Shown one piece after another: positions 56,999 to 64,000 of a stretch of DNA of 64,000 nucleotides. The stretch comes from Romboutsia ilealis (GTDB taxonomy: Bacteria; Bacillota; Clostridia; Peptostreptococcales; Peptostreptococcaceae). Numbering within the stretch: the first letter of the stretch is position 1; every line of letters starts with the position of its first letter. The notes below the pieces were generated by a model. It saw only the letters and a list, made by a program, of their open reading frames with translations. It made no database searches and was not told where the DNA came from. The stretch spans positions 1,740,381 to 1,804,380 of the forward strand of contig NZ_LN555523.1 of assembly GCF_900015215.1 (NCBI RefSeq). Reading direction: 5' to 3'. The position numbers and the translations under genes were made by a program.

Positions 56999-57673
56999 AT
57001 GTCCTGTGTCCCAGAAGTAGATTTTAATAAAATAATCTATTGTTATCATGACCTAGGTGAAAAAAAATTACTAAAAAAATCTTTATCTGGACTTAATATA
57101 AATAAAAAAGTTTTTCTATTCTATGCAAAAAATAGACATATACCAATATGCGCACTACCTAAATTTAGACTTGTATTATCTTCTAGAAGCGGCTTTTTAT
57201 CATTCTGTTATAATTTTTTTCACTTTATGAGTTGCTATAGGTATCCTATACCCGTTTCTAAAACAAATATAGCATCAATTGCTAAATTCGTTTTATCTCA
57301 TGAAATAGGTCATATTCTAGATCCTGATGTTTATGCATCAAAAGAAGAATATACAAATATATTATCTAACATTGTTGAAAAATTAATTGAGTACGATATA
57401 GATATTGAGAAAACTGACTTCTATAAAAAAAATCTTCCTTCCGACTTAGAGGAATGTGTCGTATTATTAAAAAAAAATTTAATATCTAGAGAATCTAAGG
57501 CTTGGGATATAGCAAAAAACATTGTTGTATTTAATAATGACGAAGATAGATACTTATTTGAGCGAATTAGAGAATATGCACTTGCCACTTATAATTTCGG
57601 AAATTTAAAAAATATTATAAAAGAACACAATATAGAAAATATATTAAAATATAGAAAATACTTTATAAATTAA
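56999..57673 (+). CDS. HEXXH-containing protein, probable zinc metallopeptidase
   Basis: 224 residues. LSHEIGHILDPD gives the zinc motif His101-Glu102-x-x-His105, with a possible third ligand Glu165 in SRESKAWDIAKN, as in ImmA/IrrE-like gluzincins. An unusual Cys/Phe-rich stretch (FCYNFFHFMSCY) precedes it, perhaps a buried hydrophobic helix. No helix-turn-helix is visible. Divergent from polC; SD GAGG lies 10 nt from the ATG. No named family was recognised. Confidence 0.55.
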   Translation: MSCVPEVDFNKIIYCYHDLGEKKLLKKSLSGLNINKKVFLFYAKNRHIPICALPKFRLVLSSRSGFLSFCYNFFHFMSCYRYPIPVSKTNIASIAKFVLSHEIGHILDPDVYASKEEYTNILSNIVEKLIEYDIDIEKTDFYKKNLPSDLEECVVLLKKNLISRESKAWDIAKNIVVFNNDEDRYLFERIREYALATYNFGNLKNIIKEHNIENILKYRKYFIN

Positions 57674-57688
57674 TATTTTTCAATATAT

Positions 57689-57734
57689 AAGGAGCTAAGT
57701 AATAATATTATTAATCTTTATTACTTAGCTCCTT
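57689..57734. terminator. Terminator of the HEXXH gene
   Basis: A perfect 17-bp inverted repeat (57689-57705 and 57718-57734) with a 12-nt loop and Ts. It lies between the convergent HEXXH and glucosaminidase genes. Confidence 0.85.
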
Positions 57735-57803
57735 TCATAAATAGGCTTATTTAAACATGTCTATATAATTATCAGAATATATATCAATTAAAACAGCTAA
57801 CTA

Positions 57804-60224
57804 TTACTTATAATTAGGTACTTCAAAGCTTAAATTACTTGATGTGTCATACATACTAATTAATTTATACATTATACCTGATATTCCATTCGCCCAGTTT
57901 ACATCTGTTGCATATTGATGGAATGAATAATCATAATTAAACTTCATTTTATATATAGTATTTTGGTTATACTTGGAACTTTTTATATAATTATCACGTA
58001 TCCATTTAGCCGATCCATCTATAGTAGCTTCAATACTTGTCCATCCATTTGAATATGCTGCCTCTGCACCTGATACATTTGCACTCTTATCTATTGCCCC
58101 TATTCCATAAAAATTATACACAGTAACTGGAGCAGATAAAGGAGTACCTTTATAACTAGTTATTGTTTGTCCTTGAGAAAGTACTGATTTTCCATATCCT
58201 GTTTCCCACATCGCATGAGAAACTAAGTATATTAAATCAATATCATACTTTTGTGCCGCATTTATAAATGCTTTACCTTGATTATAAAATACTGTATTTT
58301 TGCCATTTACCTGTGGTAATGAGTTTAAATATGAATTTAGTTCACTTTCACTTACTCCACCTTTATACGTATCAAGTCTTAAAAATTGCATCATACCTCT
58401 ATCGCTATTTGTAAAGTTATTTGGATTTAGATAGTATTCTAAATCAGATTTACTTGCATGTACATAAGCTCTACTTTGAGCCATATTATATGTTGTTAAA
58501 TCTTCACTACTTCTTGATAAACTTGATGATATAACATTACCACCCTCTAATGCTTTTTTGTATTGAACCTCTACATGATCTTGAAGTGTATAATTTAATC
58601 CTTTATAATTTATAGCCGCTCCGTTTACATTTTCCACACTATCTCCGCCTACTACAGGTGGTACTTGTTCATTACTACTTATTTTATCTAGATACTTAGT
58701 AGCTACATATGCCGTTGTATTTTTGTAATTTATTTTTGACCATCCATTACTTTCTGATATTACTTCTACATTAGTTCCTTTGTCTATCTTTCCTATTGAT
58801 TCATAACTTGTTGATGGACCTTTTCTTACATTTAGCCCATCCGTATTTACTACTTTTATTTCCTTATATTGCTCTGTTGTATCTTCTGTATCTGTACTCT
58901 TTTTATCTAGATACTTAGTTGCTACATATGCCGTTGTATTTTTATAATTTATTTTTGACCATCCATTACTTTCTGATATTACTTCTACATTAGTTCCTTT
59001 GTCTATCTTTCCTATTGATTCATAACTTGTTGATGGACCTTTTCTTACATTTAGCCCATCCGTATTTACTACTTTTATTTCCTTATATTGCTCTGTTGTA
59101 TCTTCTGTATCTGTACTCTTTTTATCTAGATACTTAGTTGCTACATATGCCGTTGTATTTTTATAATTTATTTTTGACCATCCATTACTTTCTGATATTA
59201 CTTCTACATTAGTTCCTTTGTCTATCTTTCCTATTGATTCATAACTTATTGATGGACCTTTTCTTACATTTAGCCCATCCGTATTTACTACTTTTATTTC
59301 CTTATATTGCTCTGTTGTATCTTCTGTATCTGTACTCTTTTTATCTAGATACTTAGTTGCTACATATGCCGTTGTATTTTTATAATTTATTTTTGACCAT
59401 CCATTACTTTCTGATATTACTTCTACATTAGTTCCTTTGTCTATCTTTCCTATTGATTCATAACTTGTTGATGGACCTTTTCTTACATTTAGCCCATCCG
59501 TATTTACTACTTTTATTTCCTTATATTGTTCTGTTGTGGATGGGGTAGTAGTAGATGCTGCCTTTAAATAACCACTAGATACATATGCAGTTTTATTATT
59601 ATAATTAATTTTTGACCAGCCTGCACTTTCTGATATTACTTCTACTTTGTCACCTGTATTTAGCTTTCCTATCGATGCATAACTAGTTGATGGACCAGTT
59701 CTTACATTTAATCCATCTGTATTTACTTCCTTTATTATATAATTTGTAGTAGTTTTATCTATGTATTGACTTGCAACATAACCTAACCTTGAGTCATGCT
59801 TTACTTTTGACCATCCGTTACTTTCTGATATTACTTCTACTTTTTCGCCTTTATTTAAAACCTTTATTATGCTATAACTTGTCCCTGCACCATTTCTAAA
59901 GTTCAGTCCATCTGTGTTTACTATCGCTATATTTGATGAGGTATTAATATTATTATTTGTATTGCTATCTGATATCGATATGTATGAAGATGATGCCCAT
60001 CCTTGCTTTCCTGATGCAGTCTCTATCTTATACCACCCATTAGATGATTGTAATATATTAACTTTATCATTTTTCTTTACAGTTGTTACTATAGTATAAC
60101 TTGTGCTCGGTCCGCTTCTTACATTTAAAGAAGATGCTGTCACTATACCTATATTTAATGCATATGCATTATTAGCCGTCATAGGCATAATCGCTAATGT
60201 TGCTAATGCTATTTTACCTTTCAT
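57804..60224 (-). CDS. Secreted glucosaminidase with seven SH3 repeats
   Basis: A peptidoglycan hydrolase (endo-beta-N-acetylglucosaminidase). 806 residues: signal peptide (KIALATLAIMPMTANNAYA), seven bacterial SH3 domains of about 60-73 residues, four of them almost identical with STDTEDTTEQ-type linkers, and a C-terminal glucosaminidase domain with SHAMWETGYGKS (catalytic Glu). Start is ATG 60224 after AAAGGAG; the longer frame adds 11 residues before the signal peptide. Monocistronic. Likely an autolysin; the SH3 array probably binds wall peptides. Confidence 0.9.
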   Translation of the reverse strand: MKGKIALATLAIMPMTANNAYALNIGIVTASSLNVRSGPSTSYTIVTTVKKNDKVNILQSSNGWYKIETASGKQGWASSSYISISDSNTNNNINTSSNIAIVNTDGLNFRNGAGTSYSIIKVLNKGEKVEVISESNGWSKVKHDSRLGYVASQYIDKTTTNYIIKEVNTDGLNVRTGPSTSYASIGKLNTGDKVEVISESAGWSKINYNNKTAYVSSGYLKAASTTTPSTTEQYKEIKVVNTDGLNVRKGPSTSYESIGKIDKGTNVEVISESNGWSKINYKNTTAYVATKYLDKKSTDTEDTTEQYKEIKVVNTDGLNVRKGPSISYESIGKIDKGTNVEVISESNGWSKINYKNTTAYVATKYLDKKSTDTEDTTEQYKEIKVVNTDGLNVRKGPSTSYESIGKIDKGTNVEVISESNGWSKINYKNTTAYVATKYLDKKSTDTEDTTEQYKEIKVVNTDGLNVRKGPSTSYESIGKIDKGTNVEVISESNGWSKINYKNTTAYVATKYLDKISSNEQVPPVVGGDSVENVNGAAINYKGLNYTLQDHVEVQYKKALEGGNVISSSLSRSSEDLTTYNMAQSRAYVHASKSDLEYYLNPNNFTNSDRGMMQFLRLDTYKGGVSESELNSYLNSLPQVNGKNTVFYNQGKAFINAAQKYDIDLIYLVSHAMWETGYGKSVLSQGQTITSYKGTPLSAPVTVYNFYGIGAIDKSANVSGAEAAYSNGWTSIEATIDGSAKWIRDNYIKSSKYNQNTIYKMKFNYDYSFHQYATDVNWANGISGIMYKLISMYDTSSNLSFEVPNYK
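58685..59528. repeat. 219-bp tandem repeat (about 3.9 copies) inside the glucosaminidase gene
   Basis: Units recur at 58685, 58904, 59123 and 59342 and are almost identical at DNA level, each coding one SH3 domain plus linker (73 residues). Only a few bases differ (for example GPSIS for GPSTS in one unit). This shows recent duplication and likely copy-number variation. Confidence 0.9.
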
Positions 60225-60327
60225 ACCCGTATCTCCTTTCCAAATTATTACATACAATTTTAATTATAGGATATACCTATTAATTAGTAAAGTCAGTTAT
60301 ATTTTTGAGATAGTTATTTTTTATAAT

Positions 60328-60354
60328 AAAAGCTAGGCACTAGTCCTAGCTTTT
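60328..60354 (-). terminator. Terminator of the flavin/Fe-S operon
   Basis: AAAAGCTAGG/CCTAGCTTTT, 10-bp stem, 7-nt loop. Confidence 0.85.
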
Positions 60355-60380
60355 TTATGTGTTAAACTTAATATGATAAT

Positions 60381-61661
60381 TCATATTATTTTTTTATCAT
60401 ATAATCCTTCCAGACCAGCTTTTCTAACTCTTTCTCGTGCAACATTGCTGTCTATACTATAAAATCCTAACTCTTTCATTCTATCAAAGTAAATACTTCC
60501 TGCAAAAGTAAATCTTAGTTTTTCACCGTCCGGTTTACTCATTTCATTATTAGAATATGAAATAAAATCACCTATCAACAGATTAGTTGGAAGTTGAATT
60601 AAATATCTATCTGCACAATATCTAGCCGCATTATGTCCTGCCAAGCTACCTGTGCATATTGCCTCTGTATGGCCTACATAAAATCCTGCTTTTTCTCCAC
60701 CAACAAATAAATTATCTATTCCCTTAGCTCTCATGTAATTATCTCTTTTTGCGACAGACATATATCTAATAGAATTCCCTTTTCCTCCAGAATAAGGGTC
60801 AACTATAAGAGCATTTTCAAATCCTGGTACCATTCTTAAAAATTCTAAATTGTAAAAAGGCTCCATAAGCTTAGCATGACCAGTATCAATTAACACTATA
60901 TTTTGTGCAAAAGCTGGCAGTGCGTATTGTTGACATACCTTTATATCTAACATTCCCTCATTTACAAGCTCCTTAGGTAATGGAATTACTGCACATCCTT
61001 TTTCATTTAAATCTTTTTGTATTTGTTCACTTAAAGATTCTTTTAAAAGTTTTATAGAACCACTAAAAGCACCATAATCTCCATTTTTTCTCTTTCCTAC
61101 CATATCCTCTAATCCACATTTGCTTGTTATACTCACTCTACCACCAAAAGATGGACATCTTAATACACACATTGCACAACCATTGCCATAAGCTGTACAG
61201 TTTCCCATAGGTCCTGTTGAACCAGTAGTTTCAACAAATGCATCTCCATATATAATTTCTCCATCTTCTAGTATAATAGCAACTAATTTATTATCCTCAA
61301 GTTTAACATCTACAGCTCTACTAGAAAATCTAATCTCTATACCCATTTCTCTAATCTTATCTCTTACAGGCTTCTCTATCTTAGTCACATTGTAAATAGT
61401 CGCATGATTATGTCCTGGAAAATCTATATCTTTATGAGTCGCATATTTATCAGTTATCTCAAATAATTCTCTTGCACCAAGCGCTATTGCCTCTTCTGTT
61501 GCACTATATCTACCATTATTTCTCATTATTCCACCAACGTTTCCAAGCCCTAAAAGTAAGTCTGTTTTTTCTAATATTAAAACATCTGCACCTGCTTTTT
61601 TAGCGGCTATTGCTGCTGCACATCCTGCCCATCCGCCTCCAATAACAACTACTTTTGCCAT
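60381..61661 (-). CDS. FAD-dependent oxidoreductase (GidA/MnmG-like fold) with Cys cluster
   Basis: 426 residues. N-terminal FAD-binding VVVIGGGWAGCAAA and LILEKTD; C-terminal LFVGGEKAGFYVGHTEAI closes the FAD site. An unusual cysteine run C155-x6-C162-x2-C165-x3-C169 (NCTAYGNGCAMCVLRCP) could hold an iron-sulfur cluster or redox disulfide. The NIVLIDTGHAKLMEP region recalls GidA-type flavoproteins, but the protein is not MnmG, being too short and lacking its C-terminal domain. It lies 22 nt downstream of the Fe-S reductase, surely one operon. Substrate unknown. Confidence 0.7.
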   Translation of the reverse strand: MAKVVVIGGGWAGCAAAIAAKKAGADVLILEKTDLLLGLGNVGGIMRNNGRYSATEEAIALGARELFEITDKYATHKDIDFPGHNHATIYNVTKIEKPVRDKIREMGIEIRFSSRAVDVKLEDNKLVAIILEDGEIIYGDAFVETTGSTGPMGNCTAYGNGCAMCVLRCPSFGGRVSITSKCGLEDMVGKRKNGDYGAFSGSIKLLKESLSEQIQKDLNEKGCAVIPLPKELVNEGMLDIKVCQQYALPAFAQNIVLIDTGHAKLMEPFYNLEFLRMVPGFENALIVDPYSGGKGNSIRYMSVAKRDNYMRAKGIDNLFVGGEKAGFYVGHTEAICTGSLAGHNAARYCADRYLIQLPTNLLIGDFISYSNNEMSKPDGEKLRFTFAGSIYFDRMKELGFYSIDSNVARERVRKAGLEGLYDKKII

Positions 61662-61683
61662 AATCCTTCCCCCTAAAATTTAA

Positions 61684-62628
61684 TTAAATACTTTTTAAAT
61701 ACTCTCTACTATTAATTTGTGTTTTACATGATTTAACCTTTACTCCATTTAAATCTATACAACAAGCACCGCATATTCCTTCTCCGCAACAAATTAAATT
61801 ATTATTAGATACTGCTAACTTTATATTTTCATCTATAGCATCAACTATATTCATAACCTCTTTATTAAAACGATTGCTTGCTCCGCTATATACCAATTTT
61901 ATATCGTTAGATTTTATATAATCAGCTATAAATCCCTTATCTTCTTCTATATCTATATGGTATATACTTGCTCCTAAGTCATATATTTTTTGAATAACAT
62001 TATCTAAAATCACACCATTATGATTTATAAATACATCAACTTTATTATTATTTTCTATCAATCTTTGTATTACATTTATTGAATTAACTTGTGATAGTCC
62101 ATTTAAGATAACTAAACAATTAGATTTTGACATGCTTTTTATATCTTTTATACCAAATAATCCATTAAAATAAGGTCCTTTAATATAAACTTGATCAGAA
62201 TTAATTATACCTTTAGTTTTTATCCCTACCTGCTTTATAATTACTTCTAAAGTATTTTTTTCTAAATCAACATCTAATACTGAAATAGGAGCGCTGAATA
62301 TATTACTTTCTTTATCTTTTCCCTTAATAAAAACATATGCTCCTGGACTACGTAAATCTTTTGATAATTCTTTTGGTATTTTTATTTTAATCAAATAAGT
62401 GTTTTCTTCAATCGATGTCATAGCTTCTATATCGCATAAATATTCTTGTCTCTCTATTACCTTAGAATTCTTATTATGATTAACCTCATTATAAATACAT
62501 ACTCCTTGCCATATACAATCACATGTTTCATTTTTATTTAGCATATTGCATCTTATACAATCTTTCGAATATGCAAGATGACATGGGCAATATTTACTTC
62601 CTGAATCTGCACATGATAAAGTTTTCAT
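61684..62628 (-). CDS. Fe-S flavodoxin-reductase-like electron transfer protein (PyrK/FNR-like)
   Basis: 314 residues. A Cys-rich N-terminus (C6, C14, C16, C24, C27, C36, C38, C44) could bind iron-sulfur clusters. The middle is FNR-like (flavin-binding SPGAYVFIKG; NAD-binding LVILNGLSQV). It ends in a 2Fe-2S motif CGEGICGACC and a distal Cys, as in dihydroorotate dehydrogenase electron-transfer subunits (PyrK). Start is ATG 62628 with AAGGAAG upstream. It likely feeds electrons to or from the adjacent flavoprotein; no pyrD is here. Confidence 0.68.
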   Translation of the reverse strand: MKTLSCADSGSKYCPCHLAYSKDCIRCNMLNKNETCDCIWQGVCIYNEVNHNKNSKVIERQEYLCDIEAMTSIEENTYLIKIKIPKELSKDLRSPGAYVFIKGKDKESNIFSAPISVLDVDLEKNTLEVIIKQVGIKTKGIINSDQVYIKGPYFNGLFGIKDIKSMSKSNCLVILNGLSQVNSINVIQRLIENNNKVDVFINHNGVILDNVIQKIYDLGASIYHIDIEEDKGFIADYIKSNDIKLVYSGASNRFNKEVMNIVDAIDENIKLAVSNNNLICCGEGICGACCIDLNGVKVKSCKTQINSREYLKSI

Positions 62629-62713
62629 TTTTCTCACTTCCTTAAAACGAGATTTTCAATTGTCTTAATATCTATACTATATAAGTTATTATTTATACCT
62701 TTTTTTGTTACAA

Positions 62714-62730
62714 AAGTATTTTTAATACTT
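62714..62730. promoter_or_regulatory. Palindrome upstream of the flavin/Fe-S operon
   Basis: AAGTATT-TTT-AATACTT (7-bp arms) in the 292-nt divergent region between the operon and the YwaF-like gene. It could be an operator; the rest of that region shows nothing I could identify. Confidence 0.3.
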
Positions 62731-62920
62731 CTATTTTATAAATTTCAAAAATATACTTTATTAAAAATAAATTATTTTAATGTTGTATTTATTATTTAAA
62801 TTTAAAACTAGCCTATTATTCTATTTAATATATCTTATATAAAAATATTAAGTATAACTTCAAGATGAGAATTTAATTAATTAAAATAGTTAAATTAAAA
62901 TTTATATAAAGGAGATCTAT

Positions 62921-63586
62921 ATGGAAAATACTTTTCTTTTTTCAAACACTCATTTAATTATGTTATTAATTTTTTCCGTATTTTTGTACTTATGCCCTAA
63001 GCTAACAAAGCATCTATTACCGTACAGCTATATAGTTGAAAAAATAATTTGTATTTTAATTATATTGGAAATTACTTTTGAACAGTTCTCTTATATCTCA
63101 ATGGGGAGTTATGATGTATACACTTGTTTACCTATTAGAATATCTAGATTTACATCTTACATTTGTATAGCTATATTATTTTTTAAAAATTACCAATTAT
63201 TTAATATATTTTTCTCATGGAGTTTAGTGTGTTCTATTGGAGGTATGATATACTTTCCAAACTTAGGATATAGATACCCAAATATCTTGTATTACTTATT
63301 CTTTTTTTCAAATTGTATATTAGTTTATGCTACGGTATATCTAACTGAAGTTAGAAAATTTAATATAAATAAATATGCATTAAGAGATAATTTCATTTTT
63401 TGCATACTTTATTTCTCTTTTATTTACTTTTTAAATACTTTTACAAATGCAAATTACCCCTATGGATTTTCAAGCTACAATTTACTAAGTGCAATTACAT
63501 TTACTTTAATTACAACTATAATCTATATACCTATTTTATATTCTAATAAAGAATTTTCCTTTAATTTTAGAAAAAGAAAAAAATAA
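62921..63586 (+). CDS. YwaF-like (TIGR02206) integral membrane protein
   Basis: 221 residues, about six to seven helices. The layout LPIRISRFTSYICIAILFFKN, then NIFFSWSLVCSIGGMIYFPNLGYRYPN, matches the YwaF pattern (LPLHLCR..., loss of proline-type ends). Function unknown. AAGGAG precedes the ATG. Confidence 0.65.
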   Translation: MENTFLFSNTHLIMLLIFSVFLYLCPKLTKHLLPYSYIVEKIICILIILEITFEQFSYISMGSYDVYTCLPIRISRFTSYICIAILFFKNYQLFNIFFSWSLVCSIGGMIYFPNLGYRYPNILYYLFFFSNCILVYATVYLTEVRKFNINKYALRDNFIFCILYFSFIYFLNTFTNANYPYGFSSYNLLSAITFTLITTIIYIPILYSNKEFSFNFRKRKK

Positions 63587-63606
63587 ATTTATTTATACTA
63601 AAAAAA

Positions 63607-63626
63607 GCTCGCTATTCATAGCGAGC
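63607..63626. terminator. Terminator between YwaF-like gene and the MarR gene
   Basis: GCTCGCTA/TAGCGAGC, 8-bp stem, 4-nt loop; leftward it is followed by seven Ts, so it best suits the minus-strand MarR gene. Confidence 0.85.
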
Positions 63627-63742
63627 AGATGACTTTTTATTTTCAAATTTCATGTAAGAAGAAAATAAAAATCTTAGGCTAATTAAATTATAACATAATT
63701 TAGTCAATACTTAAATTCTTTATTTTCTATATTTTTCTACAT

Positions 63743-64000
63743 TTACCTTACTATGCATATAATCTTTCCTAAATCATTCATACATCTAAACCAGTTTTGT
63801 TTATCTTCCCTACTTAATTTATTTATTTTTTTATCAATAACATCGATAAACTTCATTTTTTGTTCATCAAGTACTTCTGATCCTTCTTTTGTAATTCCAT
63901 ATAATGTATTTCTTCTATCTTTTTATCTTCTTCTCTATACACATATCCTTTTTCTACAAGCTTATTAAGTAATATACAAAGACTTGAAGTTGAGACATGT
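63743..64000 (-). pseudogene. MarR-family regulator, frameshifted and cut by the window edge
   Basis: The frame entering from the right edge reads HVSTSSLCILLNKLVEKGY, then VYREEDKK, a MarR recognition helix and wing start. At T5 63920-63924 (A5 on the coding strand) it leaves frame; in the +1 frame the protein resumes as DRRNTLYGITKEGSEVLDEQ and runs to a TAA at 63743-63745 with a normal MarR C-terminal helix. One missing A restores a single frame. Either a pseudogene, a sequencing error in a homopolymer, or slippage. Confidence 0.75.

Noticed and set aside
58685..59528. Regular repeats considered as a CRISPR array
   Set aside because: The unit is 219 bp, coding, with no unique spacers; it encodes SH3 domains.

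Overview
The window is a low-GC (roughly 28% by eye) chromosomal segment of a spore-forming Firmicute. The polC-rimP-nusA-ylxR-ylxQ-infB-rbfA-nrnA-truB-ribF-rpsO-pnp block, the pnp-deacetylase-M16 peptidase-ylmC-tepA-ftsK series, and the pgsA/recA/rny group follow the classical Bacillus/Clostridium order. AT-rich intergenics, frequent TTG/GTG starts, sporulation-linked genes and a tRNA 2-selenouridine synthase point to the Clostridia. Peptostreptococcaceae, near Clostridioides or Romboutsia, is my best guess; this is inference from gene content, not a database match.

Layout. 1-18.4 kb is an accessory/metabolic region of mostly single genes in both orientations, separated by strong, often bidirectional terminators. 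It holds a CBS protein cut by the window edge, a cold-shock protein, an amidase-domain protein, pyridoxal kinase, a YlbF-like protein, a Cys-rich coiled-coil protein (probable spore coat or exosporium), a YjiH-M42 peptidase-lipoprotein group, a UgtP-like glycosyltransferase, an M23 peptidase, an enlarged glutamine synthetase, an exonuclease, ExoIII, a GalT-like enzyme, an aminotransferase and a MarR regulator. 18.6-25.9 kb holds an amino-acid antiporter, purB, a tyrosine recombinase lacking a catalytic Arg, uppP and a UvrD-like helicase. 26.6-56.7 kb is a long leftward run of core genes: RNase Y, recA (good sigma-A promoter and LexA box), pgsA, rimO, mnmH, ftsK, tepA, ylmC, an M16 peptidase, a polysaccharide deacetylase, pnp, degV, rpsO, ribF, truB, nrnA, rbfA, infB, ylxQ, ylxR, nusA, rimP, a Cse60-like gene, a lipoprotein and polC. 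57-64 kb holds a small HEXXH protein, a seven-SH3 glucosaminidase, a two-gene flavin/iron-sulfur operon, a YwaF-like membrane protein and a frameshifted MarR gene at the right edge.

How the parts work together. The rimP-to-rpsO operon joins translation initiation, ribosome maturation, antitermination and RNA turnover. ftsK-mnmH-rimO-pgsA are packed with overlaps or 3-nt gaps and end at one terminator, so they should be one transcript. recA has its own SOS-type control and rny a separate promoter just after recA.

Most notable non-genic signal: a dispersed intergenic repeat in three copies (18.43, 26.49 and 39.10 kb), each in the same orientation and each abutting the terminator of the gene to its right (yjeM, rny, pnp). 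The 39.10 kb copy has a GC-rich foldable core that the others have lost or decayed. Two small genes below the usual length cut-off were found by eye (35 aa at 38.8 kb; 53 aa Cse60-like at 50.5 kb). No tRNA, rRNA, CRISPR array, complete insertion sequence or prophage was seen.
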